64,000 bases of DNA from CAVPUA01 sp963708805 (GTDB lineage: Bacteria; Actinomycetota; Actinomycetes; Mycobacteriales; Jatrophihabitantaceae), in the NCBI GenBank assembly GCA_963708805.1, contig CAVPUA010000001.1:682001-746000 (forward strand), given 5' to 3'. Shown here in pieces: positions 10,720-19,527 of this stretch; position 1 is the stretch's first letter; each line of letters begins with the position of its first letter. The notes under the pieces are model-generated. The model searched no databases. It saw only the letters and a list, made by a program, of their open reading frames with translations, and had not been told where the DNA came from. Both the position numbers and the translations under genes were made by a program.

Positions 10720-11480
10720 TGCCGCTCTATCGCGACGACGCCGTCGTGCTGCGCGTGCACAAGCTCGGTGAGGCCGACCGGATCATCACCCTGCTCACCC
10801 GCAAGCACGGCAAGGTGCGCGCGGTCGGCAAGGGCGTGCGGCGGACGTCCTCCAAGTTCGGCGCCCGCCTCGAACCGGGCAGCCACATCGACGTCCAGCT
10901 CTACAGCAAGCACAACCCCGACGACGTCCTGATCACCAACCGTGGCCTCGACATCGTCAACCAGACCGAGTCGCTGGGCGCGTACGGCGCGCAGTTGGCC
11001 AACGACTACCCGGCCTGGACGTCGGCGTCGGCGATCTGCGAGACGGCCGAGCGGCTGACCGAGGAGGGGGAGCCGGCGCTGCGCCTGTACCTGATGCTGG
11101 TGGGTGCGCTGCGGGCGCTGACCGAGCGCGAGCACGACCCCGACCTGATCCTGGACGCGTTCCTGCTGCGCGCGATGTCGACCGCGGGGTGGGAGCCGGC
11201 GCTGCTCGAGTGCGCCAAGTGCGGCGAGCTCGGCCCGCACGCCGCCTTCAACGTGGCGGCGGGGGGAACGGTGTGCGAGAACTGCCGTCCGGCCGGCTCG
11301 ACCCGCCCTCGACCGGGGACGGTCGCGCTCATGGCCGCCCTGCTGAGCGGCGACTGGCCCACGGCCGATGCCACCGAGCCGTCCGAGCGGCGCGAGGCCA
11401 GCGGGCTGGTCGCGGCCCACCTGCAGTGGCATCTCGAACGCGGCCTGCGGGCCCTGCCCCTGGTCGACCGCACCGTCTGA
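10719..11480 (+). CDS. recO: DNA repair protein RecO
   Basis: RecO helps load RecA by displacing SSB in the RecFOR pathway. The N-terminal OB fold begins MPLYRDDAVVLRVHKLGEADRIITLLTR and contains GVRRTSSKFGARLEP. The C-terminal zinc finger is CAKCGELG ... CENC near residues 167-190. Length is 253 residues. ATG 10719 gives the conserved N-terminus; the longer frame from 10689 only adds non-conserved residues. The place between era and uppS is the usual actinobacterial one. Confidence 0.93.
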   Translation: MPLYRDDAVVLRVHKLGEADRIITLLTRKHGKVRAVGKGVRRTSSKFGARLEPGSHIDVQLYSKHNPDDVLITNRGLDIVNQTESLGAYGAQLANDYPAWTSASAICETAERLTEEGEPALRLYLMLVGALRALTEREHDPDLILDAFLLRAMSTAGWEPALLECAKCGELGPHAAFNVAAGGTVCENCRPAGSTRPRPGTVALMAALLSGDWPTADATEPSERREASGLVAAHLQWHLERGLRALPLVDRTV

Positions 11481-11496
11481 AGATCCTCTTCGCATC

Positions 11497-11560
11497 GATT
11501 GGCGCCTTCCGAAGCGATTGGCGCGTTGTAGGTCGCCAACCGACGCGCAAGGCGCCAATC
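11497..11560 (+). terminator. Nested inverted repeat between recO and uppS
   Basis: GATTGGCGCCTT (11497-11508) pairs perfectly with AAGGCGCCAATC (11549-11560). Inside it GCGCGT (11521-11526) pairs with ACGCGC (11543-11548), so a long two-stage hairpin can form. It lies 17 bases after the recO stop and ahead of a promoter-like element for uppS, which fits a terminator. Confidence 0.6.
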
Positions 11561-11584
11561 AACGTCGGGATATCCGCACACGGC

Positions 11585-11590
11585 TAGCCT
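11585..11590 (+). promoter_or_regulatory. -10 element for leaderless uppS transcript
   Basis: TAGCCT lies six bases upstream of GTG 11597, placing the transcription start at or next to the start codon. There is no Shine-Dalgarno sequence, which is consistent with a leaderless mRNA. The same arrangement appears ahead of the GntR gene at 45194. Confidence 0.5.
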
Positions 11591-11596
11591 CGTCGA

Positions 11597-12385
11597 GTGA
11601 CTCCGCGCACCAACTGGCCTGATCCGCCGCCCCACCCGTCGGGCGCCCGGCCCCCCGACATCCCGGCCCAGTTCGTGCCCAGGCACGTCGCGATCGTCAT
11701 GGACGGCAACGGACGGTGGGCGCACGAGCGCGGACTGCCCCGCACCGAGGGGCACCGGGCCGGCGAGGCGGCCCTGATGGACGTCCTGCACGGGGCGATG
11801 GAGCTGGGCATCTCGACCGTCTCGGCCTACGCGTTCTCGACCGAGAACTGGCGCCGGACGCCCGAGGAAGTCCGCTTCCTGATGAACTTCAACAAGGACG
11901 TGATCCGCCGCCGGCGCGACGAGCTGGGCGCTCTGGGCGTGCGCATCCGGTGGGCCGGACGCCGTCCGCGGCTCTGGCGCAGCGTCATCGACCAGCTCGA
12001 GGACGCCGAGCGGTTCACGGCCGGAAATGACCGGCTGACCCTGCAGTTCTGCGTCAACTACGGCGGACGGGCCGAGCTGGTCGACGCCACGAGAGCCATC
12101 GCCCGCGACGTCCAGGCCGGCAAGATCAACCCGGCCAAGATCGACGAGCGCACGATCGACGCCTACCTCGACGAGCCCGGTCTGCCCGATGTCGACCTCT
12201 TCATCCGCAGCTCGGGGGAGCAGCGGACGTCGAACTTCCTGTTGTGGCAGTCGGCCTACGCCGAGCTCGTCTTCGTCGACACACCGTGGCCGGATTTCGA
12301 CCGGCGCACCCTGTGGGCCGCGTGCCTCGACTATGCGCGCCGCGACCGCCGGTTCGGGGGCGCGGGTCCGGTGGCGCCCAGATGA
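11597..12385 (+). CDS. uppS: Isoprenyl (di/decaprenyl) diphosphate synthase UppS
   Basis: A Z-type prenyltransferase that makes the polyprenyl diphosphate carrier for cell-wall synthesis. The catalytic segment HVAIVMDGNGRWAHERGL with the Mg-binding Asp is at residues 30-47. Other family blocks are YAFSTENWRR, FCVNYGGRAEL, DLFIRSSGEQRTSNFLLWQ and WPDF. 262 residues, normal length. GTG 11597 has no SD and probably is the first base of the mRNA. The product chain length cannot be read from sequence. Confidence 0.95.
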   Translation: MTPRTNWPDPPPHPSGARPPDIPAQFVPRHVAIVMDGNGRWAHERGLPRTEGHRAGEAALMDVLHGAMELGISTVSAYAFSTENWRRTPEEVRFLMNFNKDVIRRRRDELGALGVRIRWAGRRPRLWRSVIDQLEDAERFTAGNDRLTLQFCVNYGGRAELVDATRAIARDVQAGKINPAKIDERTIDAYLDEPGLPDVDLFIRSSGEQRTSNFLLWQSAYAELVFVDTPWPDFDRRTLWAACLDYARRDRRFGGAGPVAPR

Positions 12386-12398
12386 CGGGGGAGCTGAG

Positions 12399-12719
12399 GT
12401 GATCAGCCTGCTGCAGTTCGACGTCAGCGACGAGGCGGAGTTCACCGAAGGTCTGCAGACGGCCATGCGCGTGCTGGCCGCCCGCCCGGGATACCTGCGT
12501 GGCACCGCCGGCCGCTCGACCGACGACCCCGGGCGGTGGATCTTGCTCACCGAGTGGGCCAATGTCGGGTCGTACCGCCGGGCGCTCGGCGCGTACGACG
12601 TCAAGCTGTACGCGACCCCGCTGCTGGCCCAGGCGATCGACCAGCCCAGCGCCTTCGAGGCCCTGTTGACTGCCGATCCGGACGGCGAGCCGGTGGGCGG
12701 AGTCAGCGACCGGAGCTGA
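12399..12719 (+). CDS. Antibiotic-biosynthesis-monooxygenase (ABM) domain protein
   Basis: A 106-residue single-domain protein in the dimeric alpha/beta ferredoxin-like ABM family: VISLLQFDVSDEAEFTEGLQ at the start, PGYLRGTAGRSTDDPGRWILLTEWAN in the middle. Members act as small cofactor-free monooxygenases or heme-degrading enzymes; many have no known role. GTG 12399 follows a GGGGGAG site seven bases upstream. It starts 13 bases after uppS and is likely co-transcribed with it. Confidence 0.7.
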   Translation: MISLLQFDVSDEAEFTEGLQTAMRVLAARPGYLRGTAGRSTDDPGRWILLTEWANVGSYRRALGAYDVKLYATPLLAQAIDQPSAFEALLTADPDGEPVGGVSDRS

Positions 12720-12810
12720 TCTTGGCCCGGTTCGTGCGGCGGCGAACCGGTCCGTCAGGTCTAGTTAAGCTTGACGCACCTGTACTCAGTCCACACCAGC
12801 TGGAGTTTTC

Positions 12811-14208
12811 GTGTCCGCCGACCGTATCGACCCGCGCCGCAACGACGCGGTCGTCAGTCTGAGCAAGCGCCGTGGGTTCGTCTTTCCCTCGAGCGAGATC
12901 TACGGTGGCACGCGCTCGGCGTGGGACTACGGGCCCTTGGGCGTCGAGCTGAAGGAGAACGTCCGCCGCCAGTGGTGGCGCGCGATGGTCACCGGTCGCG
13001 AGGACGTCGTCGGTCTCGACTCGGCGGTCATCCTGGCCACCGAGGTGTGGCAGGCCTCAGGACACCTCGAGACGTTCACCGATCCGCTCGTCGAGTGCCT
13101 GCACTGCCACCGTCGCTTCCGGGCCGACCATCTCGAAGAGGATTTCGAGGCCCGCAAGGGACGTGCGCCCGAGGGTGGCCTGGCCGAGGTGACCTGTCCC
13201 AACTGCGGCACGCGCGGCCAGTGGACCGAGCCACGGCAGTTCTCGGGGATGCTCAAGACGTTCCTGGGCCCGGTCGAGGACGACTCGGCGGTGCACTACC
13301 TGCGACCGGAAACCGCGCAGGGCATCTTCCTCAACTTCTTGAACGTCATGACGACGGCACGCAAGAAGCCGCCCTTCGGCGTCGCGCAGACCGGCAAGAG
13401 CTTTCGCAACGAGATCACCCCGGGAAACTTCATCTTCCGTACGCGCGAGTTCGAGCAGATGGAGATGGAGTTCTTCGTCGAGCCCGGCACCGACGAGCAG
13501 TGGCACGAGTACTGGCTGCAGGAGCGGTGGAACTGGTACCTCGGCCTGGGCATCGATCCGGACAACCTGCGCTTCTTCGAGCACCCGAAGGAGAAGCTCT
13601 CGCACTATTCGAAGCGGACCGTCGACATCGAGTACCGCTTCGGCTTCGGCGGTTCGGAGTTCGCCGAGCTCGAAGGCATCGCGAATCGAACCGACTTCGA
13701 CCTGACCACCCACTCGAAGCACTCGGGCACCGACTTGTCGTACTTCGACCAGGAGAAGAACGAACGCTGGACGCCCTACGTGATCGAGCCGGCAGCAGGG
13801 CTCACCCGGGCCGTACTCGCCTTCCTGCTCGACGCCTACCGCGAGGACGAGGCGCCCAACGCCAAGGGCGTGCTGGAGAAGCGCACCGTGCTGCGGCTGG
13901 ATCGCCGGCTCGCTCCGGTGAAGGCCGCCGTCCTCCCGCTCTCGCGCAACGCCGATCTGTCGCCGAAGGCGCGTGATCTGGCCGCGGCGTTGCGTCGCAG
14001 CTGGAACGTCGAGTTCGACGACTCGGGCGCGATCGGCCGCCGTTACCGCCGGCAAGACGAAATCGGCACTCCGTTCTGTATAACGGTCGATTTCGAGACA
14101 TTGGACGACAACGCGGTTACTGTTCGTGAACGCGATTCGATGGCGCAGGAACGGGTATCCCTCGATCAGGTCGAGAGCTACCTCGCGGTCCAACTCCTGG
14201 GTTCATAG
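12811..14208 (+). CDS. glyS: Glycyl-tRNA synthetase (single-chain, dimeric type)
   Basis: A class II aminoacyl-tRNA synthetase charging tRNA-Gly. Motif 2 is seen in SFRNEITPGNFIFRTREFEQMEME and motif 3 in GLTRAVLAFLLDAY. The glycine-specific YGPLGVELKENVRRQWW and ETAQGIFLNF are present. An inserted zinc-binding segment has CLHC ... CPNC. The C-terminal anticodon-binding domain ends in VESYLAVQLLGS. 465 residues, full length. The start is GTG 12811, preceded by GGAG. No T-box leader is visible. Confidence 0.97.
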   Translation: MSADRIDPRRNDAVVSLSKRRGFVFPSSEIYGGTRSAWDYGPLGVELKENVRRQWWRAMVTGREDVVGLDSAVILATEVWQASGHLETFTDPLVECLHCHRRFRADHLEEDFEARKGRAPEGGLAEVTCPNCGTRGQWTEPRQFSGMLKTFLGPVEDDSAVHYLRPETAQGIFLNFLNVMTTARKKPPFGVAQTGKSFRNEITPGNFIFRTREFEQMEMEFFVEPGTDEQWHEYWLQERWNWYLGLGIDPDNLRFFEHPKEKLSHYSKRTVDIEYRFGFGGSEFAELEGIANRTDFDLTTHSKHSGTDLSYFDQEKNERWTPYVIEPAAGLTRAVLAFLLDAYREDEAPNAKGVLEKRTVLRLDRRLAPVKAAVLPLSRNADLSPKARDLAAALRRSWNVEFDDSGAIGRRYRRQDEIGTPFCITVDFETLDDNAVTVRERDSMAQERVSLDQVESYLAVQLLGS

Positions 14209-14254
14209 AGGGGCTCGATCGACTCGGTCGGCTCGTAAGGGAGAGGAACGCCGC

Positions 14255-15174
14255 ATGACCTATCCGCCGCCGGGATCGGGCTGGCCCGGGCAGTCCGGCA
14301 ACGAGCCGAGCGACCCGAACCAGTCGCCGTACGGGCAGCCGTCCTACGAGCCCCAGTACGGCCAGCCGCAATACGGCCAACTACGGCCAGCCGCAGTACG
14401 GCGCCGCCAGACCGCAGTACGGCCAGCCGCCAATACGGCCAACCGCAATACGGCCAACCGCAATACGGCCAACCGCAATACGGCCAACCCCAGTACGGGC
14501 AAGCGCCCCAGGAGACCCAGTACGGCCAGCCGGGTTACGGCGGTTACACGCCGCCTCCCGCGCCGCCCCAGTACCAGTACGGCGCTCCGTCCGGCGGTGG
14601 CTCGGGCCGGCGCACCGGCTTGATCATCGCCGCGGTCGTCATCGTGGTGGCCTTGGTCGGTGGTGGCCTGGGGTACGCGCTCACCCGCCACAGCAGCAAA
14701 TCGAGCGCCTTGCCGACGCCCCACTCGTCGGTGTCGAGTTCGTCGGACTTCGGCGGCGGAGCGCCGCTGGCGACGGACACGAACACGCTGCCGACCGACA
14801 CTCCGAGCGGCCTGTCGACCGACGCGTCGTCCGGCGCGGCCGTCGACGGCCCGAACGAGTCCGACTCGAAGGCCGTCGCCCTGCGCTACATCGCCGACGT
14901 CAACTCCCAGAACAAGGCCGACGCGCTGACCCTCATCTGCGACGAGGCGAAGTCGAGCTACCAGCAGTCACTGCAGGACGCCGACAACGACTTCACCTAC
15001 AAGTGGGCCAACGCGCAGTACGTCGGGGTGTCCAACGAGGACGACGAGACGACGACGGTCACCTTCGACGTCAGCGTCACGAAACTCACCGGCGGCTCGG
15101 CCCACTCCGTCACGGTCGCCTTCGGCGTGATCGACGAGGACGGCGCCAAGTTGTGCTCGGAAGACGCCAACTGA
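14255..15174 (+). CDS. Membrane-anchored protein with Tyr/Gln/Pro repeats (frameshifted)
   Basis: The N-terminus MTYPPPGSGWPGQSGNEP leads into a cytoplasmic low-complexity tail of QYGQP repeats. One transmembrane helix (LIIAAVVIVVALVGGGLGYAL) and a Ser/Thr-rich linker follow. An outer domain of about 110 residues (DSKAVALRYIADVNSQNKADALTLICDEA...) resembles the DUF4878/NTF2-like lipoprotein domains. Such proteins are frequent in actinobacteria and their role is unknown. The frame changes inside the repeats (about 14380-14430). ATG 14255 follows a GGGAGAGG site. The dusB start codon follows its stop directly. Confidence 0.7.
14431..14490 (+). repeat. Four tandem 15-bp repeats encoding QYGQP
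   Basis: CAATACGGCCAACCG occurs four times head to tail at 14431, 14446, 14461 and 14476 (the last with a final C). Further diverged copies flank it between about 14346 and 14530. Each unit codes Gln-Tyr-Gly-Gln-Pro in the reading frame of the membrane protein. The unit is a multiple of three, so copy-number change would keep the frame. Confidence 0.9.
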
Positions 15175-16293
15175 GTGTTGCGGCTGTCTGACTCGGTGAC
15201 GGCGCGAGTGCCGGTGGTGCTCGCGCCGATGGCCGGCATCACCAACATCGCCTTCCGCTCCCTGTGCCGCGAGCAGGGCCCGGACGGTCTGTACGTCAGC
15301 GAGATGATCACCACCCGCGCTCTCGTCGAACGCAACCCGAAGACCTTGCAGTTGATGAGCTTCGGGCCGGCCGAGCGACCGCGCAGCGTTCAGCTGTACG
15401 GCGTCGACCCGGCGGTCGTCGCGGCGGCGGTCCGCATGATCGTTGAGGACGATCTGGCCGATCACGTCGACCTGAACTTCGGTTGCCCGGTGCCGAAGGT
15501 GACCCGCAAGGGCGGCGGCGCGGCCCTGCCCTGGCACAGCGAGCTGTTCGGCGACATCGTGGACGGGGCGGTCCGCGCCGCGGCCGGGGCGGTGCCCGTC
15601 ACGGTCAAGATGCGCAAGGGAATCGACGCCGATCATCAGACCTTCCGTGAAGCCGGCTTGCGTGCGCAGGACGCGGGCGTCGCGTGGGTCGCCCTGCACG
15701 GACGGACCGCGGCCGACTACTACGGCGGCGAGGCGGACTGGGCCGCGATCGCCGAGCTGGTCGAGCTGCTCGACATCCCCGTGCTCGGCAACGGCGACAT
15801 CTGGGAGGCCGACGACGCGCTGCGGATGGTCGCCGAGACGGGGTGCGCCGGAGTGGTCGTCGGGCGGGGGTGCCTCGGCCGTCCGTGGTTGTTCGCCGAC
15901 CTCGCCGCGGCCTTCGAGGGTCGCCCGGATCGGGTGCGCCCCAACCTGGGTGCGGTCGCGTCGATGATCCGCCGGCACGGCGAGCTGCTGGCTGACTGGC
16001 TCGGCGAGACGCACGGGTTGAGCGATCTGCGCAAGCACATGGCTTGGTATCTCAAGGGATTCAGCGTCGGGAGTTCGGTGCGTTCGTCGCTGGCCCAGGT
16101 GTCGAGCTTGGCCGAACTCGACGACCTGCTCGGCAAGCTCGATGCCCACGAGCCGTTTCCCGAGGCCGTGCTCGGCCTGCCTCGAGGGCGCACCACGGGA
16201 GGTCGCCCGGTGTCGTTGCCGGCCGGCTGGCTCGACGACCGCGCGAGCCGCAGCGTCCCGGCCGGCGCCGAACGCGACGACAGCGGCGGCTGA
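15175..16293 (+). CDS. dusB: tRNA-dihydrouridine synthase (DusB family)
   Basis: An FMN-dependent TIM-barrel enzyme that reduces uridines to dihydrouridine in tRNA. Conserved blocks are VVLAPMAGITNIAFRSLC, QLYGVDP, VDLNFGCPVPKVTRKGGGAAL (active-site Cys in NFGCP), VTVKMRKGID, LHGRTAADYY, LGNGDIW and VVVGRGCLGRPWLF. 372 residues. GTG 15175 immediately follows the preceding TGA. Assignment to the DusB-like group rests on actinobacterial context and sequence pattern. Confidence 0.93.
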   Translation: MLRLSDSVTARVPVVLAPMAGITNIAFRSLCREQGPDGLYVSEMITTRALVERNPKTLQLMSFGPAERPRSVQLYGVDPAVVAAAVRMIVEDDLADHVDLNFGCPVPKVTRKGGGAALPWHSELFGDIVDGAVRAAAGAVPVTVKMRKGIDADHQTFREAGLRAQDAGVAWVALHGRTAADYYGGEADWAAIAELVELLDIPVLGNGDIWEADDALRMVAETGCAGVVVGRGCLGRPWLFADLAAAFEGRPDRVRPNLGAVASMIRRHGELLADWLGETHGLSDLRKHMAWYLKGFSVGSSVRSSLAQVSSLAELDDLLGKLDAHEPFPEAVLGLPRGRTTGGRPVSLPAGWLDDRASRSVPAGAERDDSGG

Positions 16294-16358
16294 TCCACCG
16301 GTCCGGCTCGGACGTCGCACACAGCCGGCACCGATGAAGCGCCGCTAGCGTCCGGATC

Positions 16359-17978
16359 TTGCCGTCGTCGAATCCAGGTCGAGCCGTTCTCGCTCGAGTG
16401 CCCCGTCCGGTCTGGTTGATCACGGGGTTGTGGGCGGCCCTGTTGCTGGGCGCGAGCCTGCTCTGGCCGATGTCGCAGGGCTACGACGAACTCGACCACG
16501 TCGACATGGCCTACGCCTACGCCGCCCACCCGTTCCACTTCTACGCCCCGGGGCAGTTGCACCGCAGCGCCGCCAGCCTCGCGATCAGCAACCTGAACCA
16601 CGGGTCCCCACCCGATCCGGCCCTCGGCGTCGGCACCGTCGTCTCGCGCCAGGCGCGACCCAGCCTCGCCCAGTTGGGCGGTCACGCGGTCGTCGTCGGC
16701 AGTCCGCCGAATCAGATGGTGCAGCACCCACCGCTGTACTACTGGTTCGCCGCGATCGTCTTGCGCGTTCCGGGCGTAGCGCACCAGGCCTGGGATCTGC
16801 AGATCTGGCTGGTCCGACTGCTCAGCGTTGCCCTGCTGCTACCGGTACCGATCCTGGCCTGGGGTACGACGAAGACGATCGATGTCGCCCGGCGTGCGCG
16901 CCGGGGGAGCGAGCGACCCGATCCGGCATTACTCGCCGCCGGAATCCCACTCACGGTGCCGAACCTGATCCGTGACGGGTCCGCCGTATCGAACGATTCC
17001 CTCCTCATCCTGACGACCTCGGTGCTGATCTACCTGCTGGCGCGTGTGCTCATGGGCGACGCGCGCAAGCGGACCGGAGCGCTCATGGGCGTGGCCCTCG
17101 CCGCCGCTCTGCTCACCAAGGGCTTCGCGTTGGTGCTGCCTCCGGTCGTGGTCGTCGCCTATGTCATCGGGTATCGCCACCGTGATCAGCCTCGTGGCTT
17201 CGGATGGGCGCCATTGGCCTACGCGCTGGCCGGTGCTCTCGTCGGCGGTCTCTGGTGGTTGCGCAATCTGATCGATTTCGGCTCGGTGCAGGTCGACGGC
17301 TACGGGCTGGCCTACGACCGGACGCTCTACGGCGTGCCTGACAACCACGGAACGCTGGTGCGGTTCGTGCCTCAGTTCCTACTCGGTTTCGCCGAGCGGA
17401 TGTGGGGCGGCATCGGCCTGCCGGACGATCCCTCACCGGGGTGGCTGGTGATCTTCGGTTGGTTGGCGATCGTCGCCGTGGGCGTCCTGGCGGCGGCCAC
17501 GATCCGCACCGACGGCCAGGCCCGCTGGCGCTACGGCATCTTGATGGCCGTCCCGATCCTCACCGTCATCGTGGTGGCCGCTGGGTCGTACGCGACGTTT
17601 CGTCATTGGTCGCACATCGTCACCGGCGCCCAGGGACGCTACCTCTACCACGTGATCGTGATCTTGGCGGCGCTCGCGGCGTTGGGCTGGACCCGGTTGA
17701 CCTCAGACCGGTTGCCCCGCCTGAGCGTGGCCGCGCTCGTGGCGGCGGCGATCGCCACGAACGCCGCCGCCTGGATCGCCGTACTGCGCGTTTGGTACGC
17801 GCCACCGCACCGATCCTTCGTCGCCGGGCTCAGCCAGGGTTGGGCTGCCCTGCTGCGCTGGTCTCCGGTTCCGGACGGCGTCACGATTCTCCTGGTCGGC
17901 GTGCTGCCGATCACGATCAGTGTTGCCACCGTCGTGCTCCTGGCGAGATCGGCGAGAGTGCAAGTCCCGACGGCGTGA
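16359..17978 (+). CDS. Multispanning GT-C-like membrane protein (DUF2142-like)
   Basis: 539 residues with about 11-12 hydrophobic helices. After the first helix comes QGYDELDHVDMAYAYA, and near the end HIVTGAQGRYLYHVIV; both are typical of the GT-C glycosyltransferase/DUF2142 group, where the early Asp-Glu pair sits in the outer loop and is thought to bind the lipid-linked sugar donor. LLTKGFALVLPP and WWLRNLIDFG also fit. Likely a polyprenyl-phosphate-sugar-using transferase of the cell envelope; acceptor unknown. TTG 16359 or GTG 16398 may be the start. It stands alone. Confidence 0.65.
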   Translation: MPSSNPGRAVLARVPRPVWLITGLWAALLLGASLLWPMSQGYDELDHVDMAYAYAAHPFHFYAPGQLHRSAASLAISNLNHGSPPDPALGVGTVVSRQARPSLAQLGGHAVVVGSPPNQMVQHPPLYYWFAAIVLRVPGVAHQAWDLQIWLVRLLSVALLLPVPILAWGTTKTIDVARRARRGSERPDPALLAAGIPLTVPNLIRDGSAVSNDSLLILTTSVLIYLLARVLMGDARKRTGALMGVALAAALLTKGFALVLPPVVVVAYVIGYRHRDQPRGFGWAPLAYALAGALVGGLWWLRNLIDFGSVQVDGYGLAYDRTLYGVPDNHGTLVRFVPQFLLGFAERMWGGIGLPDDPSPGWLVIFGWLAIVAVGVLAAATIRTDGQARWRYGILMAVPILTVIVVAAGSYATFRHWSHIVTGAQGRYLYHVIVILAALAALGWTRLTSDRLPRLSVAALVAAAIATNAAAWIAVLRVWYAPPHRSFVAGLSQGWAALLRWSPVPDGVTILLVGVLPITISVATVVLLARSARVQVPTA

Positions 17979-18094
17979 CCCGTTCGCCGCGCGGCGCGGG
18001 CTCACGGTGACCGGCGGGGCACCGAAATCGCACAGTTACCGCACAGCGATCAGGCCGCCGGTAGCACGGTGATCACCTGGTCGTTGCTGGGTAA

Positions 18095-19411
18095 ATGATC
18101 TTCGTGAGCATCGAGACACGAGTCGAGCCCGCGACTCCCACCACGGTGTCGCCGCTTCGCCACCGCGTGCGCGGCAACGTCCTGTTCCTGTTGTGCGTGC
18201 TGTACGCCGTGCTCTATTTCGACCGCGTCAACATCGCCACCGCCGGACCGAACGGGCTGACCCATGACCTGCATCTGAGCTCGTTCCAGTTCGGCCTGGC
18301 CGCCTCGGCGTTCGCGCTGCCGTACGCGCTGCTGCAGACGTTCGGCGGCTATCTCGGCGACCGGTTCGGCGCCCGCCGGATGCTCGTCCTCGTCGCCGCG
18401 GTGTGCGGTGTCTGCACGATCGCCACCGGGCTCGTCGGCGGTCTGCTGTCGTTGCTGGCGGTGCGGTTCGTCCTCGGCGCGGCGGAGGGGTCGGCGTTTC
18501 CGACCGCCACGCATGCGATGTCGACGTGGCTGCCCGTCGACCGCCGCGGTTACGCCCAGGGCGTCGTGCACGCCGCTTCCCGCCTCTCCAATGCACTGGC
18601 GCCCATCATCGTCGCCGCGCTCATCTCGCTGCCCGGCTTCGGCTGGCGCGGCTCTTTCGTCGTTGCCGGCGGACTGGGTATCGCGTGGTCGGCGGTGTGG
18701 TGGTTCTACTTTCGCGACCGGCCGCGCCAGCACCACTCGGTGCAGCCCATCGAGCTGAGCGAGCTCGATCGTCCGGACGATGTCGCCGTCGCAACCGGTC
18801 CGACCCCGTGGAGGCTGCTGGTGCAGCGGATCGCCCCGGTGACCCTGACCGACTTCTGCTACGGCTGGATGTTGTGGGTCTACCTCACCTGGATGCCGTC
18901 GTTCTTCTCCAAGCAGTTCGGCCTCGGCCTGGGCAAGTCGGCCCTGTTCACGACGATCACCCTGATCGGCGGCGTGGTCGGCGACTACTTCGGCGGCGCG
19001 CTGTGCGACTACCTCCTGCGCAAGACCGGAAACCTGCTGCGCTCCCGGCGCACCGGATTGATCGTCGGCTTCACCGGCTCGGCCATCTGCGTCGCGCCCG
19101 TTCTCTGGGTGCACTCGCTGTGGGGCGTGACCGCGTGCCTCGCGCTCGCGTTCTTCTTCCTCGAGCTCTGCAACTCGCCGCTCTGGGCCATCCCGATGGA
19201 CATCGCGCCCCAGTTCAGCGGAGCGGCCAGCGGCATGATGAACACCGGATTCGGCATCGCCGGAGTGATCGCCGCGCCGACCTTCGGGTTCATGGTCGAT
19301 CACTGGGACTATCCCGTCGCGCTGGCGGCATCCGGCGTCCTGCTGGTGATCGGACTGTTCACCGTCCGCTTCATCGACACGTCACCGTTGCGGCACCCCG
19401 AGGCGGCGTGA
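18095..19411 (+). CDS. MFS transporter, anion:cation symporter (ACS) type
   Basis: 438 residues with 12 predicted helices. LYAVLYFDRVNIATA at helix 1 and GYLGDRFGARRMLVLV after helix 3 match the ACS family that carries organic anions such as hexuronates, phthalate or glucarate. EGSAFPTATHAMSTWLPVDRRGYAQG and GFGWRGSFVVAGGLG are also family-typical. Substrate unknown, and no catabolic genes lie beside it. ATG 18095 or TTG/GTG starts inside the first 30 codons are possible; the first helix begins near residue 28. Confidence 0.82.
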   Translation: MIFVSIETRVEPATPTTVSPLRHRVRGNVLFLLCVLYAVLYFDRVNIATAGPNGLTHDLHLSSFQFGLAASAFALPYALLQTFGGYLGDRFGARRMLVLVAAVCGVCTIATGLVGGLLSLLAVRFVLGAAEGSAFPTATHAMSTWLPVDRRGYAQGVVHAASRLSNALAPIIVAALISLPGFGWRGSFVVAGGLGIAWSAVWWFYFRDRPRQHHSVQPIELSELDRPDDVAVATGPTPWRLLVQRIAPVTLTDFCYGWMLWVYLTWMPSFFSKQFGLGLGKSALFTTITLIGGVVGDYFGGALCDYLLRKTGNLLRSRRTGLIVGFTGSAICVAPVLWVHSLWGVTACLALAFFFLELCNSPLWAIPMDIAPQFSGAASGMMNTGFGIAGVIAAPTFGFMVDHWDYPVALAASGVLLVIGLFTVRFIDTSPLRHPEAA

Positions 19412-19527
19412 CGCGCCCTGGCATTTGCTGCCACTTCCGGCTCCTTTCGGCCGCTTGACACGTTTGCCGTCATCCTGGACGAGTTGCGGCGGCCCTGACC
19501 GGCCGCGCGGTCCGAAGGGCGGCTCCG

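Noticed and set aside
14346..14530. CRISPR array suggested by the regular repeats
   Set aside because: The 15-base units are contiguous without spacers and encode QYGQP in a coding frame.
18010..18062. Inverted repeat ACCGGCGG/CCGCCGGT between the GT-C-like gene and the ACS-type MFS gene
   Set aside because: Only eight base pairs with a 37-base loop in GC-rich DNA; expected by chance, though it could be a weak terminator.
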